A stretch of 64,000 nucleotides of DNA from Boesenbergia rotunda (taxonomy: Eukaryota > Streptophyta > Magnoliopsida > Zingiberales > Zingiberaceae), in assembly GCA_024364735.1 (NCBI GenBank), contig JAGFNQ010002316.1:216678-280677 (forward strand), in the 5' to 3' direction. The translations under genes and the position numbers were made by a program. A model generated the notes under the pieces. That model had not been told where the DNA came from. It did no database searches and saw only the letters and a program-made list of their open reading frames with translations. Shown here piece after piece: positions 48,109-59,719 of the stretch (its first letter is position 1; each line of letters opens with the position of its first letter).

Positions 48109-50831
48109 TGATAAGTGTCATTTTGTTGATCATTTTATATGCTTAAATACGTGTTTGACCCATATTTTACTTGTATAATTGTGGATTTACACTAAGTTCT
48201 AGGATTTATACTCTTTTTGGACCTAATTGCAAATTTGGATATATTTGAGTTGTTTTGTCACTAAATTTTTGATCTACTTTTATAGGCTTGGAAGGATCGT
48301 GGACCTAGGTTATGTTGGGTCAAGGTTGAGTCAAAAGTGGACCAGATCAAAGGAATCAAGCGTCAACTAATTTGGACCGTCTGATGCAAAGATAGTTAGA
48401 TCTAGACCATTTGAGAACTTCTGATCAATCCGAGTTGGGTGTAAGGCTAATCTAGAGATCAGATCAAGATCTGAAGGTTTCAGCTCAATCTGAGATCATC
48501 TGGCCGTTGGATCATGATCAGAGAGATCTAGACCGTCCATTCAAAGACCAAGGTGATCTGAAGCATTCGCTTCAGATCTGGCAGATCCGAGCTACCCCGA
48601 GGATGATCCTGACCTCTGATCAAGATCTGGAAAATTTGAATCAAATCGGGCGATGATCAACCATTGGATGAAGTGGAATTAATCTCAGCCGTTCACTGCT
48701 CAACTACTTAAACTGAAAACAGAGCCCGATCTGTTGTCGCGTCTTCGCCAATTCCAGTCGTAGCTGTTCTTCGTTCTTCTTCATTTTTCTTGTGATTTTC
48801 TTCAGTGAAGGCGTGGCTAACTCGATCACGATCTTGGAGCAAGATCTGGATCCTTGGGAGAAGGTTTCAATGGCGATTTTAGCTCGAGATTGTGCCGGAT
48901 GCAGAGCTGCTTGAGGGTTTCGGCAGATCTGTGATTTGAGCTCTTGGATCTCAACTGCGTCCATTTCCTTCCATCTGAACCATCTGTAGGGGTCCTAGGA
49001 TGAGCTTAGATGATTTCCAAATCATCATCGCAACCTTTCACATTGAGATCTAGGAGTTTGGATTGGATTTATCCAGCTGCGTGCAGTTTGTGAGCAGATC
49101 TGAATTGGAGCCAATTTCTCATTGATTTGAGAGTTGAAGGGGTTCTTGGCTTGCCCTTGCGTGACGAACAAGGAGGTCTTGATACAGGTGAAGGATCGAG
49201 ATTTAGTTTCTAGTTGTATTTCTTCTTGTCTTAGCTGTAATTTCATTTCTGTCCTGCAATTCATTTCTGTTATGTTCTGTTTTTCGTATCAGTTACTTTA
49301 GCTCCAATCTCTGAATTGTTCTGGTGTAATTAGGTTTAATTCTTCGAAGTTAGCAGTTAGACAATTCGTTTAGTTAACATTTGTCTCAATTTCAGTTCGT
49401 TCCCTGAATTTGTTTCCTGCGTATCAATTTTGTAGCTAAGTATCAGTCATTTCTCTTATGCATCTGCTGTAGTTTCAGAATTCTGTGTCAATTCTATTGG
49501 ATCGTTTCTTGAGGTTGGTAGCTCTCCGAATCTGCATTTTAGATAGCTAAATAGTTTGTGTAATGAATGATTGCCAATAGATCAGTTTATTCCGCATCAA
49601 TTCATTTCTGAATTCACTATCCAATCTGAATTTCTGTTTCCTGCTCCAACTGTTCCGTATCAGCCCTTGTTTTGAATTCTGCATTTTGTTTTCAGCAAGT
49701 TCAGTTCATTTCTGAATTCCCATTGTAACTCGCTCCATTTTCATAGCACTTTGTATTCACTTTTGCATTTAATTTCAACTTACAAACCATTTTATTTCAG
49801 CATGCTCAGTTCAATAAATCTGAAATTGTGCCAAGTGACCATTAGTTTTTCTTAAGCTTTCCTGAATTTCAGTTGGTGACTTAAGTCTAGTTGCATTTGC
49901 TAGCTTCATCATTTACCCTGTCACTGAATCACTGCATTCAATTTATCAAAATCTTCACTTTCATATCTGCTTCAATTCTTCTCTGCACATAGGGCTAAGA
50001 AATGGAATTTTGCCTCAAAGTCAATTGTTTGCATTTACTTGCTTCAGAAATCTGCATATGATTTGTTACTTCACATCAGCTGTTCAAATTAGCATCTTCA
50101 CATCAGTTTACAATCCTTGCATTTAGTTTCAGTTTCCGGCACAAGAGTTTCTTCTTCTTGGTATCAAGTTTGATTGAATTTAGGCATTTTAATTCTGCAA
50201 TCAGCCATTTTTTTTTTTGCACTGCTGCATTCAATTCTGAATTCTTTCTTCATTCACGCATAGAACTTCAGTAATAGCTTTGTTTTCCAAGTGATGCGAT
50301 TAGTTCCTTTTTGAGTTATTAGAGATTACAATTTCTGCATGTAGTAGCAAATTTTTGGCATCAAGATTATCTCATGTTGTGTATCAAGTTTTCATTGTTG
50401 CATTTGTACCAAGTTGATTTTCAACCATGAGTGGTAATTCCTTACGTTCAACACAGCTCATAGTGTACACTTACATTTGAGTTCAGCTTTGATTTCCAAA
50501 TTTTGCTAAGCTGAATTGGTGAGTTAAGTTTCCATTAGTTGAGTGTCGTAGTTGATACTATTTTGTTCAAGTTCACTTAGTTAAATTTCCCTTCTTTTCT
50601 TCGAACTTTTATTTCTGAATTGAATGAAAACCATGTTCTATTTGAAACCCAAAAACATTGACGACACATAAATGCAAGTTTGAATCGAACAACGTGAACT
50701 AGCCCTTGGAAAAATACGACCTGTGGCCCCTTTACTACGCTTTTATTCTTTGATTGCAAAAAGGGTTTCCAGTTTTACAAATATTCTAAATTTATGGACC
50801 CACATTCGTGACACCTATTTTGGGTCCATCA
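48109..50831 (+). repeat. Right LTR of the complex (3' LTR of LARD-Q copy 4)
   Basis: 2723 bp, TGATAAGTGTC...GGGTCCATCA. Longer than the other two because of extra sequence around 48890-49080 (ctgcttgagggtttcggc and onward). Frames here are not conserved genes. Confidence 0.93.
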
Positions 50832-50836
50832 CGTAT

Positions 50837-52465
50837 TCAGAGCGTCAAACAAACATATGAATTCCCATTATTACTCTGAACTCTCTCTTTAACCGCTAGA
50901 AACATAATGTCGATGTGCTTGGACTTCGACAAACTGCGGTTGTTCTTGGCATAAAGTTCTGCAGCTTTATTATCACAGTAGATCCTCAGTGGCCTGTCAA
51001 TGCCATCAACAATATGCAATGCTGTGATGAAGTTCCGCAGCCAAATCCCGTGATTGGATGCTTCATAGTATGCTACCAATTCTGCCTCCATAGTAGAAGT
51101 AGCTACTAGCGTCTGTTTGGCACTCTTCCAAGATATAGCCCCTCCAGCAAGCATGAAGATATAGCCTGAAGTGGACATTATGCTATCTAAGCATCCAGCA
51201 AAATCAGAGTTTGAATAACCAATCACCTCCAGATGATCTGACCTTCGATACGTGAGCATGTGTTTTTTAGTTCTTTGCAAATACCACATCACTCTTTTAA
51301 TTGCTTTCCAGTGCGACAGTCCTGGGTTATTAACATATCTGCCTAACATCCCAACTACAAATGTTATATCTGATCGAGTGCAAACTTGTGCATACATGAG
51401 ACTTCCCACTGTTAATGCATATGTGAATTGTTTCATCTCCTTTATTTCAAGTTTAAGTCGTGGACACTGCTGCAAACTGAACTTATCACCTCTTGACATA
51501 GGTGTGTCACCAGGTGTGCAGTTCTGCATGCCATACCTTATAAGCACCTTCCTAATATAGACTTGTTGTGAAAATCCAAGAATGCCTTTTGATCGATCAC
51601 GACAGATCTGAATGCCTAGAACAAAAGATGTTTCACCAAGATCTTTCATTTCAAATTTACTAGATAGAAATGACTTGGTTTTATGCAGTAGACCCTTATT
51701 ATTGCTTGCAAGCAATATATCATCCACGTACAAAACAAGTATAACAAACTTGCTCCCACTGAACTTGACATATATGCACTGATCAATGGGGTTCTCTTTA
51801 AATCTAAATGAGGTAACCACTTGATCAAATTTCCGGTACCATTGACGGGATGCCTGCTTTAAACCATAAATGGACTTCTTTAATCTACATACTAGGTGCT
51901 TTGAGTCTGAGGACTCAATGTTCTCCGGTTGCACCATATATATAGACTCCTCTATGTCTCCATTGAGGAATGCAGTCTTTACGTCCATTTGATGTAGCTC
52001 TAAATCAAAATGAGCTACAAGTGCCATGATTGTCCTAAGGGGGTCTTTTGTCGACACAGGTGAGAACGTCTCCTTATAAACAATGTCTTCCTTTTGAGTG
52101 AGTCCCTTGGCAACAAGACGAGCCTTATACCTTACGATATTGCCCTTCGAATTTCGCTTGGTTTTAAATATCCATTTACAACCAACGGGTTTCGAACCTT
52201 CAGGCAATTCGACAAGTTCTCAAACGTCATTGTCTGTCATAGACTTCAACTCTTCTTGGATGGCGTTAATCCACCTTTCAGGGTTAGAGCATTGTTTGAC
52301 TTCTTGGAAAGATGTAGGATCACTTTCCAACCCTATATCAAACTCATGCTCTTGGAGATAAACATAATCACGAGAATTCGTGCTTCTCCGTTCCCTTGTG
52401 GATCGCCTTAACGACACTTGTATTTGAGGTGGTTGAGGTACTTGCTCATCAATATGAGACAATAC
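50837..52465 (-). pseudogene. Copia B pol: linker, RT and most of RNase H
   Basis: The frame from 52465 reads SLRRSTRERRSTNSRDYV, the usual linker before RT. It has one TGA at 52218-52220 in place of the Trp of DVWELVELP, then is open to 50837. RVT_2 features: [49 protein letters not shown] (intact catalytic pair), GSLMYAQVCTRSDI. RNase H features: GYSNSDFAG, STMEAELVAYYE, IYCDNKAAE, KSKHIDI. The final DPLTK-type motif is missing because the element is cut at 50832. Confidence 0.9.
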
Positions 52466-52573
52466 TGTTGGTGCAGGAAGCACCATATCGAACCTTGTTT
52501 TGATATTGGCAAAGGATTCAAAGTTAAGTTTGTTTGTGATCTAACAATATTCACTGAGTGTGCAGGATACAAA

Positions 52574-52880
52574 GCCCTAGCGAAGGACTGCTAGGCAACT
52601 GGCGAAGGAATGCCAGTATCCAAGCCCTAGCGAAGGACTGCTAGGCAACTCGCGAAGGACTGCCAGTATCCAAGTCCTAGCGAAGGACTGCTAGGAAACT
52701 GGCGAAGGACTGCCAGTAACAAAGCCCTAGCGAAGGACTGCTAGGCATCTGGCGAAGGACTGCCAGTATCCAAGCCCTAGCGAAGGACTGCTAGGCAACT
52801 GGCGAAGGACTGCCAGTATCCAAGACCTAGCGAAGGACTGCTAGGCACCGGGCGAAGGACAGCTCGGCATCCAAGACCTG
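52574..52880 (+). repeat. ~50-bp tandem repeat of ctagcgaaggactgctagg and ctggcgaaggactgccag
   Basis: About six units of ccctagcgaaggactgctag then gcaactggcgaaggactgcc, agtatccaag. Each holds two inverted-repeat words. The last unit decays (accgggcgaaggacagctcgg). Confidence 0.92.
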
Positions 52881-53164
52881 GCGAAGGACCGCGAGGCAAA
52901 AGTCCAACCAAAGGAACGGTTGGCATCAGGTATATTCTCCCGAGAGGAGTAGGTGAGGACGCGTTCCCCGTCGAGGGAACAGTAGGTGTCGGTTCGACCT
53001 AGGGCTTCATTTTGGAGGCCCAAAGTCAGAACCAAGATAGCTAAGGCTGTATAAACTAACAAATAAATGCTTTATATTGTTTTCGGACTAACCCTGGATG
53101 CAGGACCAAAGGAACGTGTGTCTGCAGCTCAGAGAGCCTCAAAGGAGTGAGGCAGCAGCTGAGT

Positions 53165-53505
53165 AGGGTGCCCTGAGTGTCTAGGGCGCCCCCAAGGTGA
53201 ACAAGAAACAAGTAAAGCAAAAAGGAGTTCGGCTAACCACTGGCCGGGGCGCCCTCTGCAGGCAAGGCGCCCTCAGTAGCCAGGGCGCCCTCAGCAGCCA
53301 AGGCTCTCCGTGCCTATGCCAGCGAAGCCGATCAACTCTATCCAGCCGAGAAGACCGCGCGGAAAAAGTCAAGCAAGGTGCCCTCAGCGACCAGGGCGCC
53401 CCAGGGGTCAAACCTCATCCCTATTCGGGTGGGATAAAGCTTGACCGAGCGAAGTGCGGATCGGCTGACATGTGGGAGGGCGCCCCCGACGTCCAGGGCG
53501 CCCCT
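53165..53505 (+). repeat. 18-bp-based gcgccctcagcagccaag array, 5' LTR
   Basis: Copies of agggcgccctcagcagcc and variants upstream of the TATA box. It has fewer units than the 3' LTR (58880-59290). Confidence 0.85.
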
Positions 53506-53511
53506 AGGTGC

Positions 53512-53518
53512 TATAAAT
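53512..53518 (+). promoter_or_regulatory. TATA box of element E 5' LTR
   Basis: gctataaatagc between the GC-rich array and the R region; the same box is at 59292-59298 in the 3' LTR. Confidence 0.65.
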
Positions 53519-53929
53519 AGCACCCCTCGACCCCAAGCTTGAACAACTTCTGAATCAACTCTTCTACGCTCTTCTGCACTCGCGCCTCGCCTCGGAGTCA
53601 TTCCAACTCGTGCCGACGACGTCCCGCTGAAAAAGTCAATCTACCCCGGACGACGATAAAAGAGCTCTTTTAAAAGTTTACTGTACTTAATTCTAAATTC
53701 TGTAATCTTTTGTAAACGAATTTGCGCCTGATATAGAATTGCCCAAAGTAAACGGTCAACGGCCGTGGGCCTTGGAGTAGGAGTCGACCCAGGCTCCGAA
53801 CCAAGTAAAAACGACTGCGACTCTGTGTTATTATTGTTTCTTATTTTCCGCTGTGCACTTGCTCTTAATTTTCTGAAAAACGAATACCGATATTCACCTC
53901 CCCTCTATCGGTTCTATCGATCCAACAAG

Positions 53930-53941
53930 TGGTATCAGAGC
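53930..53941 (+). other. Primer binding site of element E, tRNA-Met
   Basis: TGGTATCAGAGC, complementary to the 3' end of initiator tRNA-Met (GCTCTGATACCA), two bases after the LTR. Confidence 0.95.
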
Positions 53942-54438
53942 GGGGAAGCTCAAATTTGGTGCAACCACCAATTTGAGAGTATTTTCGGATTTTATGAAAT
54001 AATTTTAAATTTTTTTTTATCTTTTTCGTTGATTGAGGTTGGTGCAACACCACTCAATCTCATACGCCTTTTTCAATTTTGAATGCTCATTTTTTTCCTA
54101 TAAGTCTGAATTGATAAAACAAACAATTTTTGAAAATTTGTCATAAAATTTTTATTATTATTATTATTTTAATATTTTCTTCGAAATTCGTGCTATCTTA
54201 ATTCGAGCAAATTCCTTTTAACATTAAATTTTTAATTTTTCATCATTAATCTGAATTGACAAAATTAATATTTTCAAAAATTTGTCAAAAATTGTTTTTA
54301 TTATTTTATTATTATTCTGCCTCGAAATTCATGCAATATTTATTTTGAGCTATTTTTTTCCCTTCTCCCGCACTACTAATCCAAGACCAAGTCTTGGTAC
54401 ATTTTTGTTATTTTGTTTATGTGCAAGGTTTATATTAA

Positions 54439-55554
54439 ATGGCCAACCAAGAGTGGAACAGTGCACGTCCACCACTATTCTCCGGCGAGAACTTCACGTT
54501 TTGGAGATGTCAAATGGAGTCCCTTCTGAAGGCCCACATGGACTTATGGCGGATCATCCAAACGAGATTTTCTTTTCCCATAGAAGATGAGTCATCAATC
54601 GAGTGAGACAAACTTGATGAACACACCCTCAACCAAATCGAGATTGATGCAAGGGCAACTGCAATCCTACAATGTGGCTTAACCAAGGAGCAACTTGAGC
54701 TAGTAGGTCCATGCAAATGCGCTAGAGAAATCTGGGAAAAATTGGTTAACCTTCATCAAGAGATCTCAGATGAAGAAGAAGTAAATTATCTTGCCCTTTC
54801 AGTCCAAGCACAAACAGCCGAGTCAGAGTCTGAACCTGAATCTAAAATTGAACCTGAATTAGACGACGAATTGACTGAGACGATAACTGATTTCGAATTC
54901 TTTTCTAAATTAGAATTAAATAATCAATCAGATACTATAATGGTCGAGGAAGGTGTAAATTTTAGTGCAGGGAAAACTCCTAAAGAACCACCAAAGAAGG
55001 AGCTTCAACCAGTACCCGAGTCCGATTCAGACACAGAATCAGAAGATGAGCCTAGATCCGAGGCGGCAAGAATCAAGGGGGAGATTCCCAATAACGAACC
55101 AAAAGGTAAAAGTGTAAATTCAAATTTTAATCATGTAATTTGTTACACATGCAGGGAGAGAGGGCACTACTAAAGTGTGTGTCCTACTCGTAAGATTCGA
55201 ACGACGCCACCGACGGCGACAAAGGAATCAGTTCCAAAAGCACGAAAGGACAAATGTCGCATTCAATGCTTCAAGTTCCAGGAGTTCGGGCATTACAAAA
55301 GTGAATGCACAGATAAAAGAGCTACCAAGAATGCCGGACAAACAATCAACAAAGTTAAATTTACAGTATTTGAAAATCCGTTATTTACCTTGAATAATGT
55401 GACTGATTCATGTAACTTAATTAAATCAAATTTCAAAAAATTGAAACAAGAAAATGAAACCCTAAAACATAAGGTCAATAAGTTAGAAAATTTAATTCAT
55501 AATCTTGCTGATTTTGAAAATCCGGAGTATTACTCCAATTGTGACCTTACTTAG
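54439..55554 (+). pseudogene. Element E gag (two stops, one knuckle damaged)
   Basis: ATG 54439 (MANQEWNSARPPLFSGENFTF), the typical copia gag start. One frame of 372 codons carries TGA at 54604-54606 (a Trp position) and TAA at 55171-55173. The Leu-rich copia gag core appears only in part: the text jumps from EIWEKLVNLHQE to ISDEEEVNYLALSVQAQ, so a central piece seems deleted. An acidic SESEPESKIEPELDDE stretch follows. Zinc knuckle 1 is CYTCRERGHY-stop-SVC. Knuckle 2 is CFKFQEFGHYKSEC, with its second Cys replaced by Phe. A coiled-coil-like KLKQENETLKHKVNKLENL ends the protein. The gag would package RNA; this copy is not functional. Confidence 0.85.
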
Positions 55555-58177
55555 ACAATTGTTTGTTTTAGTTATGTGTTTCTTTTTATTTTTGTTTTCT
55601 TTGCTTAGAATTAGGATTGATTAGTTTAAGGATAAAATGATTAATTGAAGTTTGAACAACATAGTATTGGGTGGAGGTGAGATGATAGTACGTTAGGGAA
55701 GCCATTTTGGCAGAACTAGCCGAAGCTACCGATCCAAGACCCAAACTAGTTAGACCAGAATTTATCAAAAAGTGATTTTGAAGATGAAATTTCACTAAAA
55801 GGCTTTGTCTAGGAAAGGGTTGATGATCCAATAAGGCTACGGCCAAAGAAGGCCTAGTGTCTCGCCAAGACCTGGAAGCCAATTTTTGAAATTCAAATTC
55901 AAGTTACTTCTTGTCAAATTCAAATCTAACACAAATTTCAATTGATCTTAGACTCAACTACTTTTTCCAAAATAAAGTTAAAATTCATTAAAATGGTTTT
56001 CAAAGTTGATTCAATTTTTCAAAATTAATCATGACTCTTTAAAGTAAAATCCTTACTTCTATTTAAATTTGTCTCACACAACCCATAAGGTTAACATGCT
56101 TGACCACGTAGAACTGGGTGAGACATCTAGGACCTAAAAGCATAATTCACTATCCTTTTAAATAAAAAAAAATATTTTCAAAAGTTATTCAAAATTATCT
56201 CTATTTTTTTCAGTTTACGGTACCCTACTCTTTCAATTCTAACGTTTTTTGAAATTTCATGTTTAATATCTCAATAGACTCGTTTTAAATATAATCTAGG
56301 GCTTGTTTTATTTTAGTCATTGATTGGTCAAACTTGGTCAAAACAGTCAACCCTAGTCAACATAGTCAAACCTGCTCAACACTGAAACCCCTTAAGAAAC
56401 TTAGATAAAAGTCAGACTGTGTCGGATACATGGGGAGTTTCTTTTAATACTTTTCAAAAAATTTAAATGTTTTTTTGTCAAAAACCTTATTTTCTAAATC
56501 TTATTATCATCTTGATAAGGTTTTCAAAAATTGATTCAAAAACCTTCGTATACTACTTTCTGTTTGAAAAATTATCATCAGTTCAAAATATTTTTTGAAA
56601 ACTGTGCTATCACTTCAAGTTATGTTTTCAAAAATGTATCTCCTTGAAAATTATCATACTCAGAAGGTTATTCAAAATTATTCTTTTAATTTTAATAAAC
56701 CCTAAAGACACAGAGGAAGGTCCACTTCATGATCTACAAGGACTCCTAGGATGTGTCAAATTTAGGGGGAGTTTGAGTTAAAAGAAGAATTTCTGAAATA
56801 TTTTTGGTAATTATTTGTTTTGAAATTGTTAGATAAATTCCTTTGATCTGAACTGAACCCTAAGAACTCAGAGGAAGAATACTTGTAGTTTAGGGAGGTC
56901 AATTAAAAGAGTTATTAAACATTTCTAACTAATATATTTTCATACACTATATTTTCAAAATTGTGTCAAAAACATAAGTAATTTATCTTACAAAATATTA
57001 TTTTAAAATGTTTTTGTGGCTTATAAAATTATTTTTGAAATACCTTACTTGCATATTTTTCAAAAATGCATATTTTTCAAATAATACTTATATTTTCACA
57101 AATTGCATAATATCTTTCAAAGTGACTTATATTTTTCAAAGATACAGTGTACTTGCATCTCTCAAAAAGTTCAATATCTTTTAAAGTACTTGTATTTTTC
57201 AAAATATTCAAAATAAGTAATCTTATTGATTATATATATATTTTTTTGCTTGTCATGCATGGACTCAATGCAAATATACACTTGACTCTAATACTATTTT
57301 TTTTTGCATCAATTCTTCACTCTTTCAAAATGTTGTTACTTAGAAACTATTATAATTTTTGATATTATTCTCAAATATTTATGTTTTCAAAACCCATAAG
57401 CTCTGATACACAAATTTTAAATGTCTTTCAAAATATATTTTTAGAACTCTTTATTGATATATGGCCAAGGGGGAGAGAAAGGAAATTTTGTTTAATTTTT
57501 ATCTATTTTACAAAAAGTTCTTCAAAAAAAAAATTTCTAAGTATTTCTAAGTGCTTCAAATTTTTTTGCATGTTTTTTTTCTAAGTAAATTTTTCTTAGT
57601 AAACAAAATTTGTCTAAGCAAAATCTTTTTGAAAATTTTGACAAATGTTTCTAAGTAAATGTGCAAAATTTTCTTTAGTAAACAAAATTTTCCTAACTCT
57701 AAAAGTTGAAATGTTTTTTTTTGGAAATTTAGCTTCAAAAATGGAAATTTTGCCTAAGTAAATTTTTTTTGCTTTATAAGTAAAAGTTTTTTTAAAATTT
57801 AGGCCTGCAAAACTTCTCATAATGGAAAATTATCTAAGTATAAAAAGTTTTGCTAATGAAAATACTTTTACTCTATTTTTTGAAAAACACTTTGTCAAAA
57901 ACACGAAGCACTCAGAAAAACTCAAAAATCCCTGTTAGATACCTTGTTCACCCATGTTTGCTTTTAATATATGTCAAAGGGGGAGGAAGGGTCAAAGTTA
58001 AGTGTTAAGTTAAATATTTTATAACACAATAATTCAGGGGAGTATGAGAAAAAAAAATTTCTGTTCAAATTACATTGGTTTTAGACAGTTCAGAATTGCT
58101 ATGTTTTATTGGTCTTAACCCTCTTGCTTAACTGTTATATGTTTTTTACTTAACTTTGAATTGTGTTGCCATAAATC
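55555..58177 (+). other. 3' spacer of element E, AT-rich, with extra polypurine tracts
   Basis: No gene. Long AT-rich stretch full of tttcaaaa/aattttt words. Polypurine tracts occur near 56763-56771, 57467-57478 (aagggggagaga) and 57976-57986 (aaagggggagg) before the terminal one. Frames such as 57147-57362 look like chance. Confidence 0.75.
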
Positions 58178-58191
58178 AAAAAGGGGGAGAT
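58178..58191 (+). other. Terminal polypurine tract of element E
   Basis: aaaaagggggagat, directly before the 3' LTR. Confidence 0.9.
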
Positions 58192-59714
58192 TGTTGGTGC
58201 AGGAAGCATCATATCGAACCTTGTTTTGATATTGATAAAGGATTCAAAGTTAAGTTTGTTTGTGATCTAACAATATTCACTGAGTGTGCAGGATACAAAG
58301 CCCTAGCGAAGGACTGCTAGGCAACTGGCGAAGGAATGCCAGTATCCAAGCCCTAGCGAAGGACTGCTAGGCAACTGGCGAAGGACTGCCAGTATCCAAG
58401 TCCTAGCGAAGGACTGCTAGGCAACTGGCGAAGGACTGCCAGTAACAAAGCCCTAGCGAAGGACTGCTAGGCATCTGGCGAAGGACTACCAGTATCCAAG
58501 CCCTAGCGAAGGACTGCTAGGCAACTGGCGAAGGACTACCAGTATCCAAGACCTAGCGAAGGACTGCTAGGCACCGGGCGAAGGACAGCTCGGCATCCAA
58601 GACCTGGCGAAGGACCGCGAGGCAAAAGTCCAACCAAAGGAATGGTTGGCATCAGGTATATTCTCCCGAGAGGAGTAGGTGAGGACGTGTTCCCCGTCGA
58701 GGGAACAGTAGGCGTCGGTTCGACCTAGGGCTCCATTTTGGAGGCCCAAAGTCAGAACCAAGATAGCTAAGGCTGTATAAACTAACAAATAAATGCTTTA
58801 TATTATTTTCGGACTAACCCTGGATGCAGGACCAAAGGAACATGTGTTTGCAGCTCAGAGAGCCTCAAAGGAGTGAGGCAGCAGTTGAGTAGGGCGCCCT
58901 GAGTGTCTAGGGCGCCCCCAAGGTGAACAAGAAACAAGTAAAGCAAAAAGGAGTTCGGCTAACCACTGGCCGGGGCGCCCTCTGCAGCCAAGGCGCCCTC
59001 AGCAGCCAAGGCGCCCTCAGCAGCCAGGGCGCCCTCAGCGCCCAGGGCGCCCTCAGCAGCCAAGGCGCTCCGCGCCTATGCCAACGAAGCCGATCAACTC
59101 TATCCAGCCGAGAAGACCGCGCGGAAAAAGTCAAGCAAGGCGCCCTCAACGACCAGGGCGCCCCAGGGGTCAAACCTCATCCCTATTCCGGTGGGATAAA
59201 GCTTGACCGAGCGAAGTGCGGATCGGCTGACACGTGGGAGGGCGCCCCCGACGTCCAGGGCGCTCCCGACGTCCAGGGCGCCCCTAGGTGCTATAAATAG
59301 CACCCCTCGACCCCAAGCTTGAACAACTTCTAAATCAACTCTTCTATGCTCTTCTGCACTCGTGCCTCGCCTCGGAGTCATTCCAACTCGTGCCGACGAC
59401 GTCCCGCTGCTCAGAAAAAGTCAATCTGCCCCGAACGTCGGTAAAAGAGCTCTTTTAAAAGTTTACTGTACTTAATTCTAAATTTTGTAATCTTTTGTAA
59501 ACGAATTTTCGCCTGATATAGAATTGCCCAAAGTAAACGGTCAACGACCGTGGGCCTTGGAGTAGGAGTCGACCCAGGCTCCGAACCAAGTAAAAACGAC
59601 TGCGTCTCTGTGTTATTATTGTTTCTTATTTTCCGCTGTGCACCTGCTCTTAATTTTCCGAAAAACGAATACCGATATTCACCCCCCCCCTCTATCGGTT
59701 CTATCGATCCAACA
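58192..59714 (+). repeat. 3' LTR of element E
   Basis: Pairs with 52466-53927. The main differences are extra repeat units: about two more 18-bp gcgccctcagcagccaag units, one more gacgtccagggcgc unit and a 5-bp ctcag insertion near 59410. The hairpin-word array is at 58300-58610, the GC-rich array at 58880-59290 and the TATA box at 59292-59298. Confidence 0.93.
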
Positions 59715-59719
59715 AATAC

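Larger units (their letters stand above)
33526..50831 (+). mobile_element. LARD-Q recombinant complex: LTR-internal-LTR-internal-LTR
   Basis: LTRs at 33526-36047, 40803-43348 and 48109-50831 enclose two full internal regions, 36048-40802 and 43349-48108, all in the same orientation. The outer flanks are agggg (33521-33525) and cgtat (50832-50836) and do not match. Diagnostic differences show the middle LTR to be left-LTR-like up to about 41740 and right-LTR-like from about 41770. The left neighbour (Copia A LTR) and right neighbour (Copia B RNase H) are both cut exactly at the ends. I infer recombination between the 3' LTR of one insertion and the 5' LTR of another, with loss of the DNA between. 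Confidence 0.88.
52466..53927 (+). repeat. 5' LTR of element E
   Basis: Contains a hairpin-word array (52574-52880), a GGGCGCC array (53165-53505) and a TATA box (tataaat, 53512-53518). Frames through the arrays (53181-53411, 53197-53520) arise from the 18-bp repeat and are not genes. Confidence 0.93.
52466..59714 (+). mobile_element. Non-autonomous Sirevirus-type element E (gag only), complete with TSD
   Basis: LTRs at 52466-53927 (1462 bp) and 58192-59714 (1523 bp), TGTTGGTGCAGG...CGATCCAACA. TSD aatac at 52461-52465 and 59715-59719. tRNA-Met primer site at 53930-53941 and terminal polypurine tract at 58178-58191. The 4.26-kb internal region holds only a damaged gag with two zinc-knuckle positions; no protease, integrase or RT. 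Insertion lies between the integrase and RT parts of Copia B. Mobilisation would need enzymes from an autonomous Sirevirus. Confidence 0.93.

Noticed and set aside
33526..50831. Simple tandem insertion of one LARD-Q element into another's LTR
   Set aside because: That would leave matching outer TSDs and an intact flanking Copia on both sides; neither is seen, and the central LTR is mosaic.
52574..52880. Regular ~50-bp repeats resembling a CRISPR array
   Set aside because: Head-to-tail LTR minisatellite with no unique spacers, in a plant retrotransposon.
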